Below, piece by piece: positions 8,505 to 18,927 of a stretch of 46,153 nt of DNA (positions are counted from its first letter, which is position 1; each line of letters starts with the position of its first letter). The stretch is from Bacillota bacterium (GTDB taxonomy: Bacteria; Bacillota; Limnochordia; DTU087): NCBI GenBank assembly GCA_012518315.1, contig JAAYSL010000202.1, positions 1 to 46,153 of the forward strand. Direction: 5' to 3'. Made by a program: the position numbers and the translations under genes. The notes beneath the pieces are model-generated. The model was given only the letters and a program-made list of their open reading frames with translations, was not told where the DNA came from and did not search any database.

Positions 8505-10964
8505 TCATAGCAAAGACGAGGGAGCGGCGTCAACACTGACACTACAATCCGGAAAGCTAGGAGCAGTTCTAACAAGTCCAGCAAGGGTTTGCCGTACAGC
8601 CATTTCCTCGCCTTTGAGCAATGTATGCCAGCGATAGCGATTTCTCACCATAGAAAGGGGAGCAGGCGAAGGACCTAGGATGGATAGCTCGGTACCTGTT
8701 TGGGTATGCATCTCTCGGTGAAGGGTATCTGTAATCAAATGGGCGGCTCTAATAACCTCTTCTTCCAGCGGACCTGAAATAAGTATGCGTGCCAAGAAAC
8801 TATAGGGCGGATAAGCAAGCTCCCTTCGAAAAGCCAATTCTTCACGATAAAATGCCGAATAATCCTGCCGGGCCGCGGCCTGAATGCTATAGTGGTCAGG
8901 TGTATATGTCTGAATGATCACTTCGCCTTCTTTGTCTCCCCGCCCCGCTCGGCCCCCAACTTGGGTAAGGAGCTGAAAGGTGCGTTCTCCGGCTCGGAAA
9001 TCCGGAATATTAAGAGCTGTGTCAGCAGTAATCACTCCCACCAAGGTGACATTGGGGAAGTCTAGCCCTTTAGCAATCATCTGAGTACCTAGGAGGATAT
9101 CGGCGTCACCTCGCCCAAACCGGCCAAGGATGGCCCCGTGGGCGCCTTTGCGCCGTGTAGTATCGAAGTCCATCCTGAGCAGCCTGGCGCCGGGAAACTC
9201 ATGCCGCAAGACTTCCTCTACCCGCTGTGTTCCCACTCCAAAGCGACGCAAGTACCGGCCGCGGCACTCAGGGCAAAGCCTGGGAACAGGCATTTCCAGT
9301 CCACAATAATGACATCTAACACTTTCATCTGGTTCATGGTATGTGAGACTCACCCGGCAGTTGGTGCATTGCAGCACATGACCACACTCCCGGCACAATA
9401 CACAGGTAGCATATCCCCTTCGGTTAAGCAAAATGATCATTTGCTCTTGTCGATGGAGGCATTGACCAATCGCCTCCCGCAGCCTGTGGCTAAGAATGGT
9501 CCGGTTGCCACTTTGCAGTTCCTGCCGCATGTCAACGATCTCAACTGGTGGTAAGGGACGGGCTTCGATGCGCTGAGGCAATAATAAAGCTTGGTAGGTC
9601 CCTTTTTCCGCCATATAGGCGGATTCCACTGCGGGAGTGGCACTCCCCAGCAGGACTACTGCACTGTGCTTGGCTGCCCGCCAGAGGGCAACATCCCGTG
9701 CATGGTAACGGGGCATTTCGTCTTGTTTGTAGCTTTGCTCATGCTCCTCATCGATAACAATCAGCCCTAAATTGGTAATAGGGGCAAACACGGCAGAGCG
9801 GGCACCTACGACGATATCTGCATCACCACTTCGTATCCGCCGCCATTCATCAAAGCGTTCTCCAGGGCCTAAGGCACTATGTAAGACTGCCACCCTCTGT
9901 CCAAACCGGGCCTTGAAACGACGCACCGTTTGGGGAGTAAGAGAGATCTCCGGCACCAAGACAATGGCTTCTTTTCCCGCCTCTAGTGTCTTGGCTATGG
10001 CTTGTAAGTATACTTCGGTCTTACCGCTTCCTGTTACCCCTCGTAGGAGAAAGACACCATGCCGACCATGGTTCAAAGCCTTGGCGATTTCCTTTAGTGC
10101 TGCAGCTTGATCAGAATTGGGGGTGAGAGGGACGCTCGTCTTGGCCGCCCCTGTATATGGATCCCGGTATACCTCTTGCCAGTGACGCCTGATTAGACCC
10201 TTTTCCACCAATGCCCGGACCGTACTGGGTGAAGTATTCACCTTGGCCGCTAAGACAGATGTAGAAAGCCCATCACCTTCTTTCAAGATGCGGGCCATGA
10301 CCGCGGCTTGCTTAGGGGCTCTTTTCCGGTTTGCGTTAATCCAGGCCTTGACGTCTTCCCTTGATTGATTAAGTCGGCAAACTTGGGTACGTTTCACCCT
10401 CACCGCAGGATCAGTCCAGCGATGCCGAATTACAACATATCCCTTCTCCACCAAACCTGTAATACTACCAGCACCGCAATCTGTAACCTCCATTATGGTA
10501 TCAAAGAGTGCTTCACCTTCATTATCAATCAGGTAACGCAGTGCAGCCGCTTGTTTCGGAGCCCTCCCCTCCAGGTTTCTTAAGGCCTCACAGGTACCTT
10601 CGCATTCATCTACCAAAGCAACGTATTTTTCGCTTTTGATATGAATGCCCCCAGGCAAAACGCAACGCAGGGCATCTATCAAGCGGCTGTAAGTATGATC
10701 GGCCAGCCACAGAGCAAGCTCCACCATTTCCTCAGTAAGCAATGGTTCTTCATCTAGAATCCTTATGATAGGCTTGACGTCATCTACCGGACTTTCCTCA
10801 TCCAGCTGAATGACATAACCAACCAACAATTGGGCACCAAAGGGCACAATCACTCGGTGGCCTGGCCGGAGCGTGCCCGATAATTCGGGAGGAATAAGAT
10901 AGTGAAAAGGCCGATCTACGGCCCGACTTGCCAGATCAACTATTACTTTTGCGTATTTTGCCAC
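8505..10964 (-). CDS. priA: Primosomal protein N' (replication restart helicase PriA)
   Basis: GVTGSGKTEVYLQAI Walker A, IDEEHEQSYKQ, zinc-binding cysteines CVLCRECGHVLQCTNC..CHYCG; likely GTG start at 10964 after AGGGGAGG. Confidence 0.96.
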   Translation of the reverse strand: MAKYAKVIVDLASRAVDRPFHYLIPPELSGTLRPGHRVIVPFGAQLLVGYVIQLDEESPVDDVKPIIRILDEEPLLTEEMVELALWLADHTYSRLIDALRCVLPGGIHIKSEKYVALVDECEGTCEALRNLEGRAPKQAAALRYLIDNEGEALFDTIMEVTDCGAGSITGLVEKGYVVIRHRWTDPAVRVKRTQVCRLNQSREDVKAWINANRKRAPKQAAVMARILKEGDGLSTSVLAAKVNTSPSTVRALVEKGLIRRHWQEVYRDPYTGAAKTSVPLTPNSDQAAALKEIAKALNHGRHGVFLLRGVTGSGKTEVYLQAIAKTLEAGKEAIVLVPEISLTPQTVRRFKARFGQRVAVLHSALGPGERFDEWRRIRSGDADIVVGARSAVFAPITNLGLIVIDEEHEQSYKQDEMPRYHARDVALWRAAKHSAVVLLGSATPAVESAYMAEKGTYQALLLPQRIEARPLPPVEIVDMRQELQSGNRTILSHRLREAIGQCLHRQEQMIILLNRRGYATCVLCRECGHVLQCTNCRVSLTYHEPDESVRCHYCGLEMPVPRLCPECRGRYLRRFGVGTQRVEEVLRHEFPGARLLRMDFDTTRRKGAHGAILGRFGRGDADILLGTQMIAKGLDFPNVTLVGVITADTALNIPDFRAGERTFQLLTQVGGRAGRGDKEGEVIIQTYTPDHYSIQAAARQDYSAFYREELAFRRELAYPPYSFLARILISGPLEEEVIRAAHLITDTLHREMHTQTGTELSILGPSPAPLSMVRNRYRWHTLLKGEEMAVRQTLAGLVRTAPSFPDCSVSVDAAPSSLL

Positions 10965-11073
10965 AGACAAAGCCTCCCCTGTTCTATCCGGCAATCATTT
11001 CCCGGGAAACCACACCCTTATTGCCCGCTAACTATGAAGAAGCCCCTAGCCTTATCGGCCGGGGCCTCGGGGT

Positions 11074-11283
11074 TCACTGGCCTTTGCGCTTCGTTCTAGA
11101 GGGTACAATCTTCCCTTCCCCTATCTCACACAGGGCGATAGTCACTGGTTTCGTCGAATCTGTTTCAACTAACTGCGGGCTACCCTCCAGGATCTGGCGA
11201 GCCCTTCTTGCCGCACTCACCACCAGAGAATAACGGCTGTCAACTTTATTTAGCAATTGCTCAATGGGCGGTTGGTTCATCAT
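11074..11283 (-). CDS. rpoZ: DNA-directed RNA polymerase omega subunit
   Basis: MNQPPIEQLLNKVDSRYSLVVSAARRARQI; downstream of gmk. Confidence 0.93.
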   Translation of the reverse strand: MMNQPPIEQLLNKVDSRYSLVVSAARRARQILEGSPQLVETDSTKPVTIALCEIGEGKIVPSRTKRKGQ

Positions 11284-11917
11284 CTTTGCTGATCACTCCC
11301 TGTTCCCCCACTATATCCTTGAGAAGCTCGAAATATTCGCTGTGCCGCAGTCGGCAGCGTTCAGCAGTAATGATGGCTACAAGCTGATCTGCAGCCCGGT
11401 CAATCTCATCATTACGAATCACATAATCATACTCGATACCGGCCTTTAGTTCTGATAGTGCGGTATGTAGCCGCCGCCTAATAGCTGTATCACTATCTGA
11501 GGAACGGCCCCGGAGACGGCTTTCCAATTCCGCCATAGTTGGTGGCAACAGAAAAACAAAGACTGCCTCAGGCATTTTCTCTTTGACCTGCCGGGCCCCT
11601 TGAATATCGATATCCATGGCCACCACTTGGCCTTTCTCTAAAGCTTCAGTGATATAAGCCATGGGTGTGCCGTAATAATGGTTACAGAACTCCGCCCATT
11701 CCAGAAACTCCCCTGCTTTTACCCGCCTTTGGAATTCTTCCTTGGCCAGAAAAAAGTAGTCTCGACCATCCTCTTCCAAAGGACGGCGAGGACGAGTTGT
11801 CGCCGATACTGAATACAAAAGATCTGGCAAACGCTCTCTTGCTGCGTCTAGTACAGTATTCTTGCCAGCCCCTGATGGACCGGAAAGAATTAAGAGAAAA
11901 CCCCGCTGCTGCACCAC
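11261..11917 (-). CDS. gmk: Guanylate kinase
   Basis: LILSGPSGAGKNTVLDAA, SATTRPRRPLEEDGRDYFFL. Confidence 0.97.
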   Translation of the reverse strand: MVQQRGFLLILSGPSGAGKNTVLDAARERLPDLLYSVSATTRPRRPLEEDGRDYFFLAKEEFQRRVKAGEFLEWAEFCNHYYGTPMAYITEALEKGQVVAMDIDIQGARQVKEKMPEAVFVFLLPPTMAELESRLRGRSSDSDTAIRRRLHTALSELKAGIEYDYVIRNDEIDRAADQLVAIITAERCRLRHSEYFELLKDIVGEQGVISKDDEPTAH

Positions 11918-11943
11918 TAGCCCCCCAAGACCGCCATCAACAT

Positions 11944-12210
11944 CTAATCCGCGGATTCTGCAACAACCTCTTTACTTGTTAACCGATGGGCCACAGTCTC
12001 CGGCTGAACTGCCGAGAGGATGACATGATCACTATCGGTAATGATCACTGCCCGGGTACGCCGTCCATATGTGGCGTCCACCAACATTCCTTGCTCCCGA
12101 GCTTCCTGAATGATTCGTTTGATCGGCGCTGATTCAGGGCTAACAATGGCAATAATCCGGTTGGCTGCAACTATGTTTCCAAATCCTATATTTGCGAGTT
12201 TGATATTCAA
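11944..12210 (-). CDS. remA: RemA/DUF370 family extracellular matrix regulator
   Basis: [66 protein letters not shown]; probable TTG start at 12210. Confidence 0.95.
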   Translation of the reverse strand: MNIKLANIGFGNIVAANRIIAIVSPESAPIKRIIQEAREQGMLVDATYGRRTRAVIITDSDHVILSAVQPETVAHRLTSKEVVAESAD

Positions 12211-12232
12211 ATCTCTTGTCCCCCCAACTGCC

Positions 12233-12541
12233 CTATCCGAGTTTTTGCAGTAGAGCCTCGACCTGGCGTCTCCCAAGACCCCGTACTCGCCGATTTTCAT
12301 GAATCCCGATCTCATCCATGATTCGTCTACTAGTTACTTTACCAACTTGGGGCAGGGATTGCAAGAGATATGAGACTCGCATGCGGCCAATGGCCTCGTC
12401 ATCCGCATTATCCAGCACATCCTGTAGGGTCATTTGGCCCGATTTCAGCTTGCCCCGGATATCTGCCCGTTGGCTTCTAATCGCCTGAGCTTTTTCTAAA
12501 GCTCTAAGCTTCTCACCGGGCGTAAGCTTTGGCAGCGTCAA
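12233..12541 (-). CDS. Integration host factor, actinobacterial type (MihF-like)
   Basis: [96 protein letters not shown]; probable TTG start at 12541. Confidence 0.88.
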   Translation of the reverse strand: MTLPKLTPGEKLRALEKAQAIRSQRADIRGKLKSGQMTLQDVLDNADDEAIGRMRVSYLLQSLPQVGKVTSRRIMDEIGIHENRRVRGLGRRQVEALLQKLG

Positions 12542-12554
12542 CTCCTTCACCCCC

Positions 12555-13460
12555 TTACTCCACATTTTGGACTTGTTCCCGTAGTTTCTCAATCACACTT
12601 TTTCCTTCCACCACCCACTGGGATATGGCCACATTACTTGATTTCGAACCTATGGTATTTACTTCCCGGTTCATTTCCTGAATCAGAAAGTCCAATTTGC
12701 GGCCGACCGGCTCATCCCCTTCTAAGGCTAGACTAAACTCAGCTAGATGGCTTCTTAGACGCACCAGTTCTTCATCGATATTAGCCCGATCAGCTAGGAT
12801 GGCCGCTTCGGCAGCCAACCGATTAGGGTCAACTGGCATGTCCCCCACAAGCTCGGCAATGCGAGCCTCTAGGCGTTCACGGTATTCCTCTGGTAGGTTC
12901 CTGGCCAATTCGGTTACCCAATCTAAGCTATCTGTCAGGTACTGGAGGTCTTTCCTAAGTACTAAAGCTAACCTCTGGCCCTCAGCCATTCGCATATCCA
13001 CTAAAGCTCTCGCCGCTTGGCTTGCAGCAGCCTCTACTAAATCGTTAAGGAGCCGGGCATCACCTTCATCCATAGCCACTGGCTCTAGGACTCCCGGCAA
13101 GGAAAGTAAGTAATCGGCTCGATTAGTTGGCTCTACACCTAGCCGCTCCCCGATCTGGGAAACAGCCGCATCATATCCCTGTAGTAGCCCCCAATCTATC
13201 TTCACCGTTCGTGGATCTTCCCTAAAATCCTCTATGGTCACCGAGATTTCTACTCTTCCTCGGCGTACATTTTTTGCCACTACACCTCGAACCTTGTCCT
13301 CCAGAAAACCGTATTCCCGAGGAACGCGGATAAAAAAATCACTGTAGCGGTGGTTCACAGACCGCATCTCCACTGTCACCACCACTTCATTCCCGGCTTG
13401 TCCATACCCATAGCCTGTCATGCTACATAAGCCCATACCATAGCCCCACTTCATCATCAA
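12555..13460 (-). CDS. YicC/YloC family endoribonuclease
   Basis: CSMTGYGYGQ..; MRSVNHRYSDFFIRVPR; C-terminal FLIQEMNREVNTIGSKSSN. True start may be MGLCSMTGYG. Confidence 0.94.
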   Translation of the reverse strand: MMMKWGYGMGLCSMTGYGYGQAGNEVVVTVEMRSVNHRYSDFFIRVPREYGFLEDKVRGVVAKNVRRGRVEISVTIEDFREDPRTVKIDWGLLQGYDAAVSQIGERLGVEPTNRADYLLSLPGVLEPVAMDEGDARLLNDLVEAAASQAARALVDMRMAEGQRLALVLRKDLQYLTDSLDWVTELARNLPEEYRERLEARIAELVGDMPVDPNRLAAEAAILADRANIDEELVRLRSHLAEFSLALEGDEPVGRKLDFLIQEMNREVNTIGSKSSNVAISQWVVEGKSVIEKLREQVQNVE

Positions 13461-13523
13461 AGCTTTTCTAGAAAACCATCTTGATCTTATTCCTATTTTC
13501 TTCCCGTGGCCGGGAACTCCTTC

Positions 13524-16334
13524 TCATACCCGTATCCAGGCCAAATGCCGACGGATATGCCCACAAAATGATATGACAATGTCGGCGGCTACCCCACACC
13601 AGCCAGAAAAAAACAATACCAATGCCCATTGACCCCAGGCAATGGGCACCGTCTTGAAAATGGGCTGGAAGGCCGGTACATACAATACACCGAAATGCAT
13701 GGCCATGGAAATCAGTACCGCCCCCAACAGCCAGGGATTGTCAAGCAGCCCCATCTCCCACACTCTATGATCCTCAGAGCGACACTGGAAAACAAACAGC
13801 AATTGAGACATGACTAAGGTAGTAAAAGCCATGGTTCTCGCACACTCTAGTCTACCACTGCCCAGAAAAAGCTCAAGGGCGAACACCACTAGTGTACAGA
13901 GGCTGATCAAAACGCCTTGAGCGCCAATGCGCACGTGCAAACCCCGGGCAAAGACACCTTCCTTGGGGGAACGGGGATGACGACGCATAATCTCCGAATC
14001 CCCAGGATCAACACTCAGGGCTATGGCCGGTAACCCATCGGTAACTAGATTCATCCAAAGAATCTGAATAGGTAAAAGCGGCAAAGGCAGGCCGGCCATA
14101 CTTGCCAATAGCATGGTCAACACTTCTCCTACATTGCAGCCCAATAAGTACCTGATGAATTTGCGGATATTGTCATAGATGACCCTACCTTCCTCAATGG
14201 CGGCCACTATCGTGGCGAAATTGTCATCTGCCAAAACAATATCCGAAGCTTCCTTAGTTACATCTGTTCCGGATTTGCCCATGGCAATACCAATATCAGC
14301 TTCCTTCACTGCTGGACCATCATTAACCCCATCTCCGGTCATGCCAACTATCTCTCCTTGGGCCTTAAGAGCCCGGACGATACGTACCTTGTGTTCCGGC
14401 TGCACCCGAGCAAAGACATTGACTTGGCCTACCACACCTTGCAGGGCCTTATCATCTAGCTTATCCATGTCAGCTCCCGTAATAGCCAAGCCCTCCCCGA
14501 CTAAGAGTCCTAGCTCACGGGCAATAGCCACGGCTGTGTTGGCATGATCACCAGTGACCATGATGGTTCGAATCCCCGCTTGGCGAGCAGAGGTGATGGC
14601 CCTCACTGCTTCAGGCCTAGGTGGGTCAATCATACCCACAAGCCCCAGAAAGATCAAGTCTCGCTCAATCTCAGTCTCCCGAACCGGGCGCCGCCCATCC
14701 CGATAGTCTCTGACTTGACTGGGTAAAGGCTCCCGTTTGGCCACAGCCAATACCCTAAGGGCCGAGCTAGACATGGTCTCATACTCCCGCCGGACCCTCT
14801 GTCGATCCCACTGACTAAGGGGAGTCACCCTCCCGTTTTTCAAGATATGGGTGCACAAATCCAGGATAATATCGGGAGCACCCTTAGTCCAGGCCACAGG
14901 GTTCTCACCTTGAGCTTTGGTGATCACCGTCATTCTCTTGCGACGGGAATCAAAGGAAAGCTCGGTAATCACCGGGTGGCTTGACTCTAGATCCTCTCGG
15001 TAGATATTGGCCTTGGCAGCAGCTACTAGCAAAGCACCTTCAGTTGGATCCCCAACCAAGGTCCATTCCTCACCTTGCCCACCAATTGTGCTAACTAGCT
15101 TTAGCCTTTGCCAAAGGCCCCTGACTCCACTTTTTCGATCTAGTGGGGGGTAGATCCGGGCACTATTACAGATGGCACTAGCCATGAGTGCTTGCCGCAA
15201 ATCCGGATCAAAACCAGACGTTATTTGACCCCCTACAGGCAGTATCTCCCCTTTCGGGGTATATCCCGTACCTGTCACATGGTAAGCAGCGTTGGCCAGA
15301 TGAATCTCCCTTACGGTCATCACGTTCTGGGTGAGGGTGCCAGTCTTATCTGAACAGATCACAGTGGCACACCCCAAGGTCTCAACTGCCGGCAAATGCC
15401 GAACAATGGCATTGCGACGACTCATGCGCTGCACTCCTATGGCCAAAGCTATGGTTACTACTGCTGGCAGCCCTTCCGGGATAGCAGCCACTGCCAGACT
15501 TACCCCTGTGAGGAACATTCGATAGACAGGAACTCCCTGTAATACCCCGACTAAGAAAACCACTCCCACAACTAGTAAGCAACTGGCCACCAACCATTTA
15601 CCCAGCTGCTCCAGACGTCTTTGCAGGGGGGTGGACTCTATGGATACATCATGGATCATTGCCGCGATCTTACCAATCTCTGTGTCCATGCCTATGTCAG
15701 TTACGACAAACCGCCCCTTACCTCGGACAACCGTAGTCCCCATAAAAACACTATTGCGTCTGTCCCCTAAAGGCACAGTGCCCGATAGCACCAGATCCGC
15801 CGCTTTCTCCACCGTGTGGGACTCACCGGTAAGGGCTGCCTCCTCTATGGACAAAAGATTATCGTCCAGTAGGCGACCATCGGCGGGAACACTTTGACCA
15901 CTTGCCAGAAAGACAATGTCCCCCGGAACCAACCCAGCCGCCTCAATCTCCGTCTCCCGACCATCACGCAGAACGACACAAGTAGGTGCCACCAATTCAT
16001 GCAAAGCTTCCAACGAGCGTTCCGCCTTATACTCTTGGATAAAACCTAAGAAAGCATTGCACAGGATGATAGCTAGAATTGCCAAGGCATCAGCGGTCTC
16101 GCCCAGTAAAGCGGAAATCAAGGTAGCCCCAATAAGCACCATTACCATGAAATCCTGGAACTGTCGCAAAAAGTTGACCAGTAGAGACGGTCGGGATGGT
16201 TCTGCCAACCGGTTAGCTCCAAACTGCTTGACCCTTTTTTCCACTTCACTGGTAGAAAGACCTCGATTAGCATCAGTGGCTAACTCCCGCAGTACAGTCT
16301 CCACTGATTGCTGGTAGTATTTACTTGCAGGCAT
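13524..16334 (-). CDS. Cation-translocating P-type ATPase, calcium type (YloB-like)
   Basis: [61 protein letters not shown]; cation ATPase N- and C-terminal domains; yicC neighbour. Confidence 0.95.
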   Translation of the reverse strand: MPASKYYQQSVETVLRELATDANRGLSTSEVEKRVKQFGANRLAEPSRPSLLVNFLRQFQDFMVMVLIGATLISALLGETADALAILAIILCNAFLGFIQEYKAERSLEALHELVAPTCVVLRDGRETEIEAAGLVPGDIVFLASGQSVPADGRLLDDNLLSIEEAALTGESHTVEKAADLVLSGTVPLGDRRNSVFMGTTVVRGKGRFVVTDIGMDTEIGKIAAMIHDVSIESTPLQRRLEQLGKWLVASCLLVVGVVFLVGVLQGVPVYRMFLTGVSLAVAAIPEGLPAVVTIALAIGVQRMSRRNAIVRHLPAVETLGCATVICSDKTGTLTQNVMTVREIHLANAAYHVTGTGYTPKGEILPVGGQITSGFDPDLRQALMASAICNSARIYPPLDRKSGVRGLWQRLKLVSTIGGQGEEWTLVGDPTEGALLVAAAKANIYREDLESSHPVITELSFDSRRKRMTVITKAQGENPVAWTKGAPDIILDLCTHILKNGRVTPLSQWDRQRVRREYETMSSSALRVLAVAKREPLPSQVRDYRDGRRPVRETEIERDLIFLGLVGMIDPPRPEAVRAITSARQAGIRTIMVTGDHANTAVAIARELGLLVGEGLAITGADMDKLDDKALQGVVGQVNVFARVQPEHKVRIVRALKAQGEIVGMTGDGVNDGPAVKEADIGIAMGKSGTDVTKEASDIVLADDNFATIVAAIEEGRVIYDNIRKFIRYLLGCNVGEVLTMLLASMAGLPLPLLPIQILWMNLVTDGLPAIALSVDPGDSEIMRRHPRSPKEGVFARGLHVRIGAQGVLISLCTLVVFALELFLGSGRLECARTMAFTTLVMSQLLFVFQCRSEDHRVWEMGLLDNPWLLGAVLISMAMHFGVLYVPAFQPIFKTVPIAWGQWALVLFFSGWCGVAADIVISFCGHIRRHLAWIRV

Positions 16335-16602
16335 ACTGCTTTCCCCCTCCGCATCCCGAGACTCCCTCGGTAGGTAGCTTCAATCACTAGGATTTGAGCT
16401 TAAAGAGTTTGCAGTCCATAATCCATATTCCCGGGAGGGGGGAAACATGCGTCCCACTATATGCAATGAGGTACCTAGCAGGTTTCTTCTCAATGTAAGC
16501 AGGAAAGCACAGTGGTTTTGTCCAAGTTTGGTAGTGAATATGGGATTCGTCAGGCCAATGGCAAGACTACTGCGGAAAGTCTAGCAATCCGCGACTAAGG
16601 AG

Positions 16603-17367
16603 ATGAGTCACCCAATGAAGGTCGCAGCAGTTACTGGGGGAAGTCGGGGAATCGGCTATGCCATCGCTTCAGCTTTGGCCGAAGAGGGCTACTCGTTAGC
16701 GATTCTGGGACGTTCTGACCACTCCCAGGTTAAAGACAAGATCGAACAACTGCCAGTAATGTCCAAGCCCCACTTGTATTTTCAGGGAGACCTTGGTGAC
16801 AGGGCTAGCCGCTCTGGCTTCTGCCAGAAGTTAGTCGACACCTTTGGTCATATCGATATCCTAGTAAACAATGCAGGCGTGGCACCCAAGGTGCGCATGG
16901 ATTTGCTAGAGACAAGCGAGGAAAGCTTTGACTATGTAATGGATATCAACCTGAAAGGCACCTTTTTTCTTACCCAGCAAATAGCCAAGCTGATGATCCA
17001 GCAGAATCGACGGGGCAAGATTATTAACATATCATCTCTTTCTGCCTATACAGTCTCCATCAATCGAGGGGAATACTGTCTGTCCAAAGCAGGCGTAGGT
17101 ATGCTCACCAAACTGTTTGCTGTTCGCCTAGCGAATCATGGGATCAATGTCTACGAGATACGGCCAGGTATCATAGATACCGACATGACTACCCCGGCCA
17201 AAGCAAAATATGATGAGCTAATCGCCCAGGGACTAACTCCTATCCGGCGCTGGGGAACCCCAGAAGATGTTGCTCGCGCGGTAGTAGCCCTTTCCACCGG
17301 GCAATTCGATTTCTCCACCGGTGAAATCTTGAATGTTGATGGGGGGTTTCATCTCCACACACTATAA
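16603..17367 (+). CDS. SDR family oxidoreductase (3-ketoacyl-ACP reductase-like)
   Basis: VTGGSRGIGYAIA, NNAGVAPK, YCLSKAGVGM, PGIIDTDMT; C-terminal GEILNVDGGFH. Confidence 0.93.
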   Translation: MSHPMKVAAVTGGSRGIGYAIASALAEEGYSLAILGRSDHSQVKDKIEQLPVMSKPHLYFQGDLGDRASRSGFCQKLVDTFGHIDILVNNAGVAPKVRMDLLETSEESFDYVMDINLKGTFFLTQQIAKLMIQQNRRGKIINISSLSAYTVSINRGEYCLSKAGVGMLTKLFAVRLANHGINVYEIRPGIIDTDMTTPAKAKYDELIAQGLTPIRRWGTPEDVARAVVALSTGQFDFSTGEILNVDGGFHLHTL

Positions 17368-17502
17368 AGCTATGGGACAATCTAAAGCTCAGGTTCTTCA
17401 TAGACAGGGGCTCCTTTTCCCATCAATCCCTACATGGAGAATCAGAGCAACGACTCTAGGGTCAAGGAGCCACACCTTATGGGTCTAAGTGAAACGGTGA
17501 TC

Positions 17503-18792
17503 CTAGAGTTCAAACAGCTCATCTACATGAACTGCCTGACCAGTCTTTATGGCCTTATTGGCTGCAATACCGACAGCAATACTCAATGCCCCATCTACAT
17601 GGGAAGCTGCCCGATAAAAAGGATCATCCTCAGGTGTCCCAAACAAGTCATTGAGTAATACAGGATCTCCTCCCCCATGGCCACCTTCCGCTTCTTCTAC
17701 CGATACTTTATAGGGCTCTTGGAACATGGGGAACACGATAATCTCCTTTTTCTCGACTGCTCCTTCAGCAGAAACATGTGCACCTCCGCTAATATAGCTC
17801 CGTTCACACACATTTACCTGAATCCGGCCCCGAGTTCCATTGAAGGCAACCCGATACCCTTCCCAGGGCATATACGCGTTCAGCGAGTAAGTAAGAATAG
17901 CTTTGGTGTCATACCTGACCATTACTCCCATGGTATCTTCAATACTGATCCCATCACCAAAAACACTCTGGTCCCTAAGATACCCATCATATGCTTCTGC
18001 TTGTAGGTACATCTTTTCCAGCTGCGGATTTGTCCGTAGATCTAGAGCAAAAGGATCCTCTTTTGCTGCCTCGCTGCCAGTACCTCGATAATAGAACTGG
18101 CGCAGCCCTCGGTTCTCGGCGTTTTCTCTGCCATAAAATAACAAATCTCCCATAGCAAACACAGTCTTTGGCCGGGCTCCCAGCCAGAAATTCACCAAGT
18201 CAAAATGGTGCGTCGATTTGTGGACCAAGAGGCCTCCACTATTGCGCTTGTCCCGATGCCAACGACGGAAGTAATCGGCTCCATGTTGAGTATCCAATAA
18301 CCATTCAAAATGAACAGAGTTTACATCTCCGATTGCCCCATCCCGGATGAGTTCCCGTATTTTCGTATTATATGGAGCATAACGGTAGTTAAATGTTACC
18401 CGTAGATTTCGCCCGGTCTTTTTGACGGCATCAAGAATGGCCTGGCATCTCTCTTCATCGGTAGTCATAGGTTTTTCCGTTATTACATCACAGCCTAGTT
18501 CCATTGCTTTGATAATATACCTATGATGAGTACGGTCAATGGTAGTGACAATCACCACATCTGGCTTTGTCTCCAGGATCATCTTTTCATAATCCCAAGC
18601 CAGATACGTGGGTACAGGGTCAATACTGCACTCATTCTTAAGGACATTATTGGCATAGTCCATTCTGCCTTGGTTCATATCACAGAAAACCACAATCTCA
18701 CTAGTCTCCTTGAATGTCGACCCCAATGCCTGGTAGAAGAACCTAGCTCTGCTTCCAACACCTACAAGCGCGTATCGTTTTTTCCGACCCAC
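17503..18792 (-). CDS. Gfo/Idh/MocA family oxidoreductase
   Basis: RYALVGVGSRARFFYQAL Rossmann motif; CDVITEKPMTTDEERC; GGLLVHKSTHHFDLVNFWLG. Confidence 0.92.
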   Translation of the reverse strand: MGRKKRYALVGVGSRARFFYQALGSTFKETSEIVVFCDMNQGRMDYANNVLKNECSIDPVPTYLAWDYEKMILETKPDVVIVTTIDRTHHRYIIKAMELGCDVITEKPMTTDEERCQAILDAVKKTGRNLRVTFNYRYAPYNTKIRELIRDGAIGDVNSVHFEWLLDTQHGADYFRRWHRDKRNSGGLLVHKSTHHFDLVNFWLGARPKTVFAMGDLLFYGRENAENRGLRQFYYRGTGSEAAKEDPFALDLRTNPQLEKMYLQAEAYDGYLRDQSVFGDGISIEDTMGVMVRYDTKAILTYSLNAYMPWEGYRVAFNGTRGRIQVNVCERSYISGGAHVSAEGAVEKKEIIVFPMFQEPYKVSVEEAEGGHGGGDPVLLNDLFGTPEDDPFYRAASHVDGALSIAVGIAANKAIKTGQAVHVDELFEL

Positions 18793-18927
18793 TACTGTAC
18801 CTCCTCTTCGCCTAGCGTCTCTTATATGACCTATTTTCTAGCCTACACCTTCTAGTTCTAGCTCAAGGGCAAGATGACAGGCAACTTGATGCACAACTCC
18901 TTTGCGCAATCTATCCACGGTCGCTCT

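Noticed and set aside
12697-13113. 138-aa plus-strand ORF opposite yicC
   Set aside because: Antisense shadow of a well-supported YicC gene; composition typical of a spurious frame.
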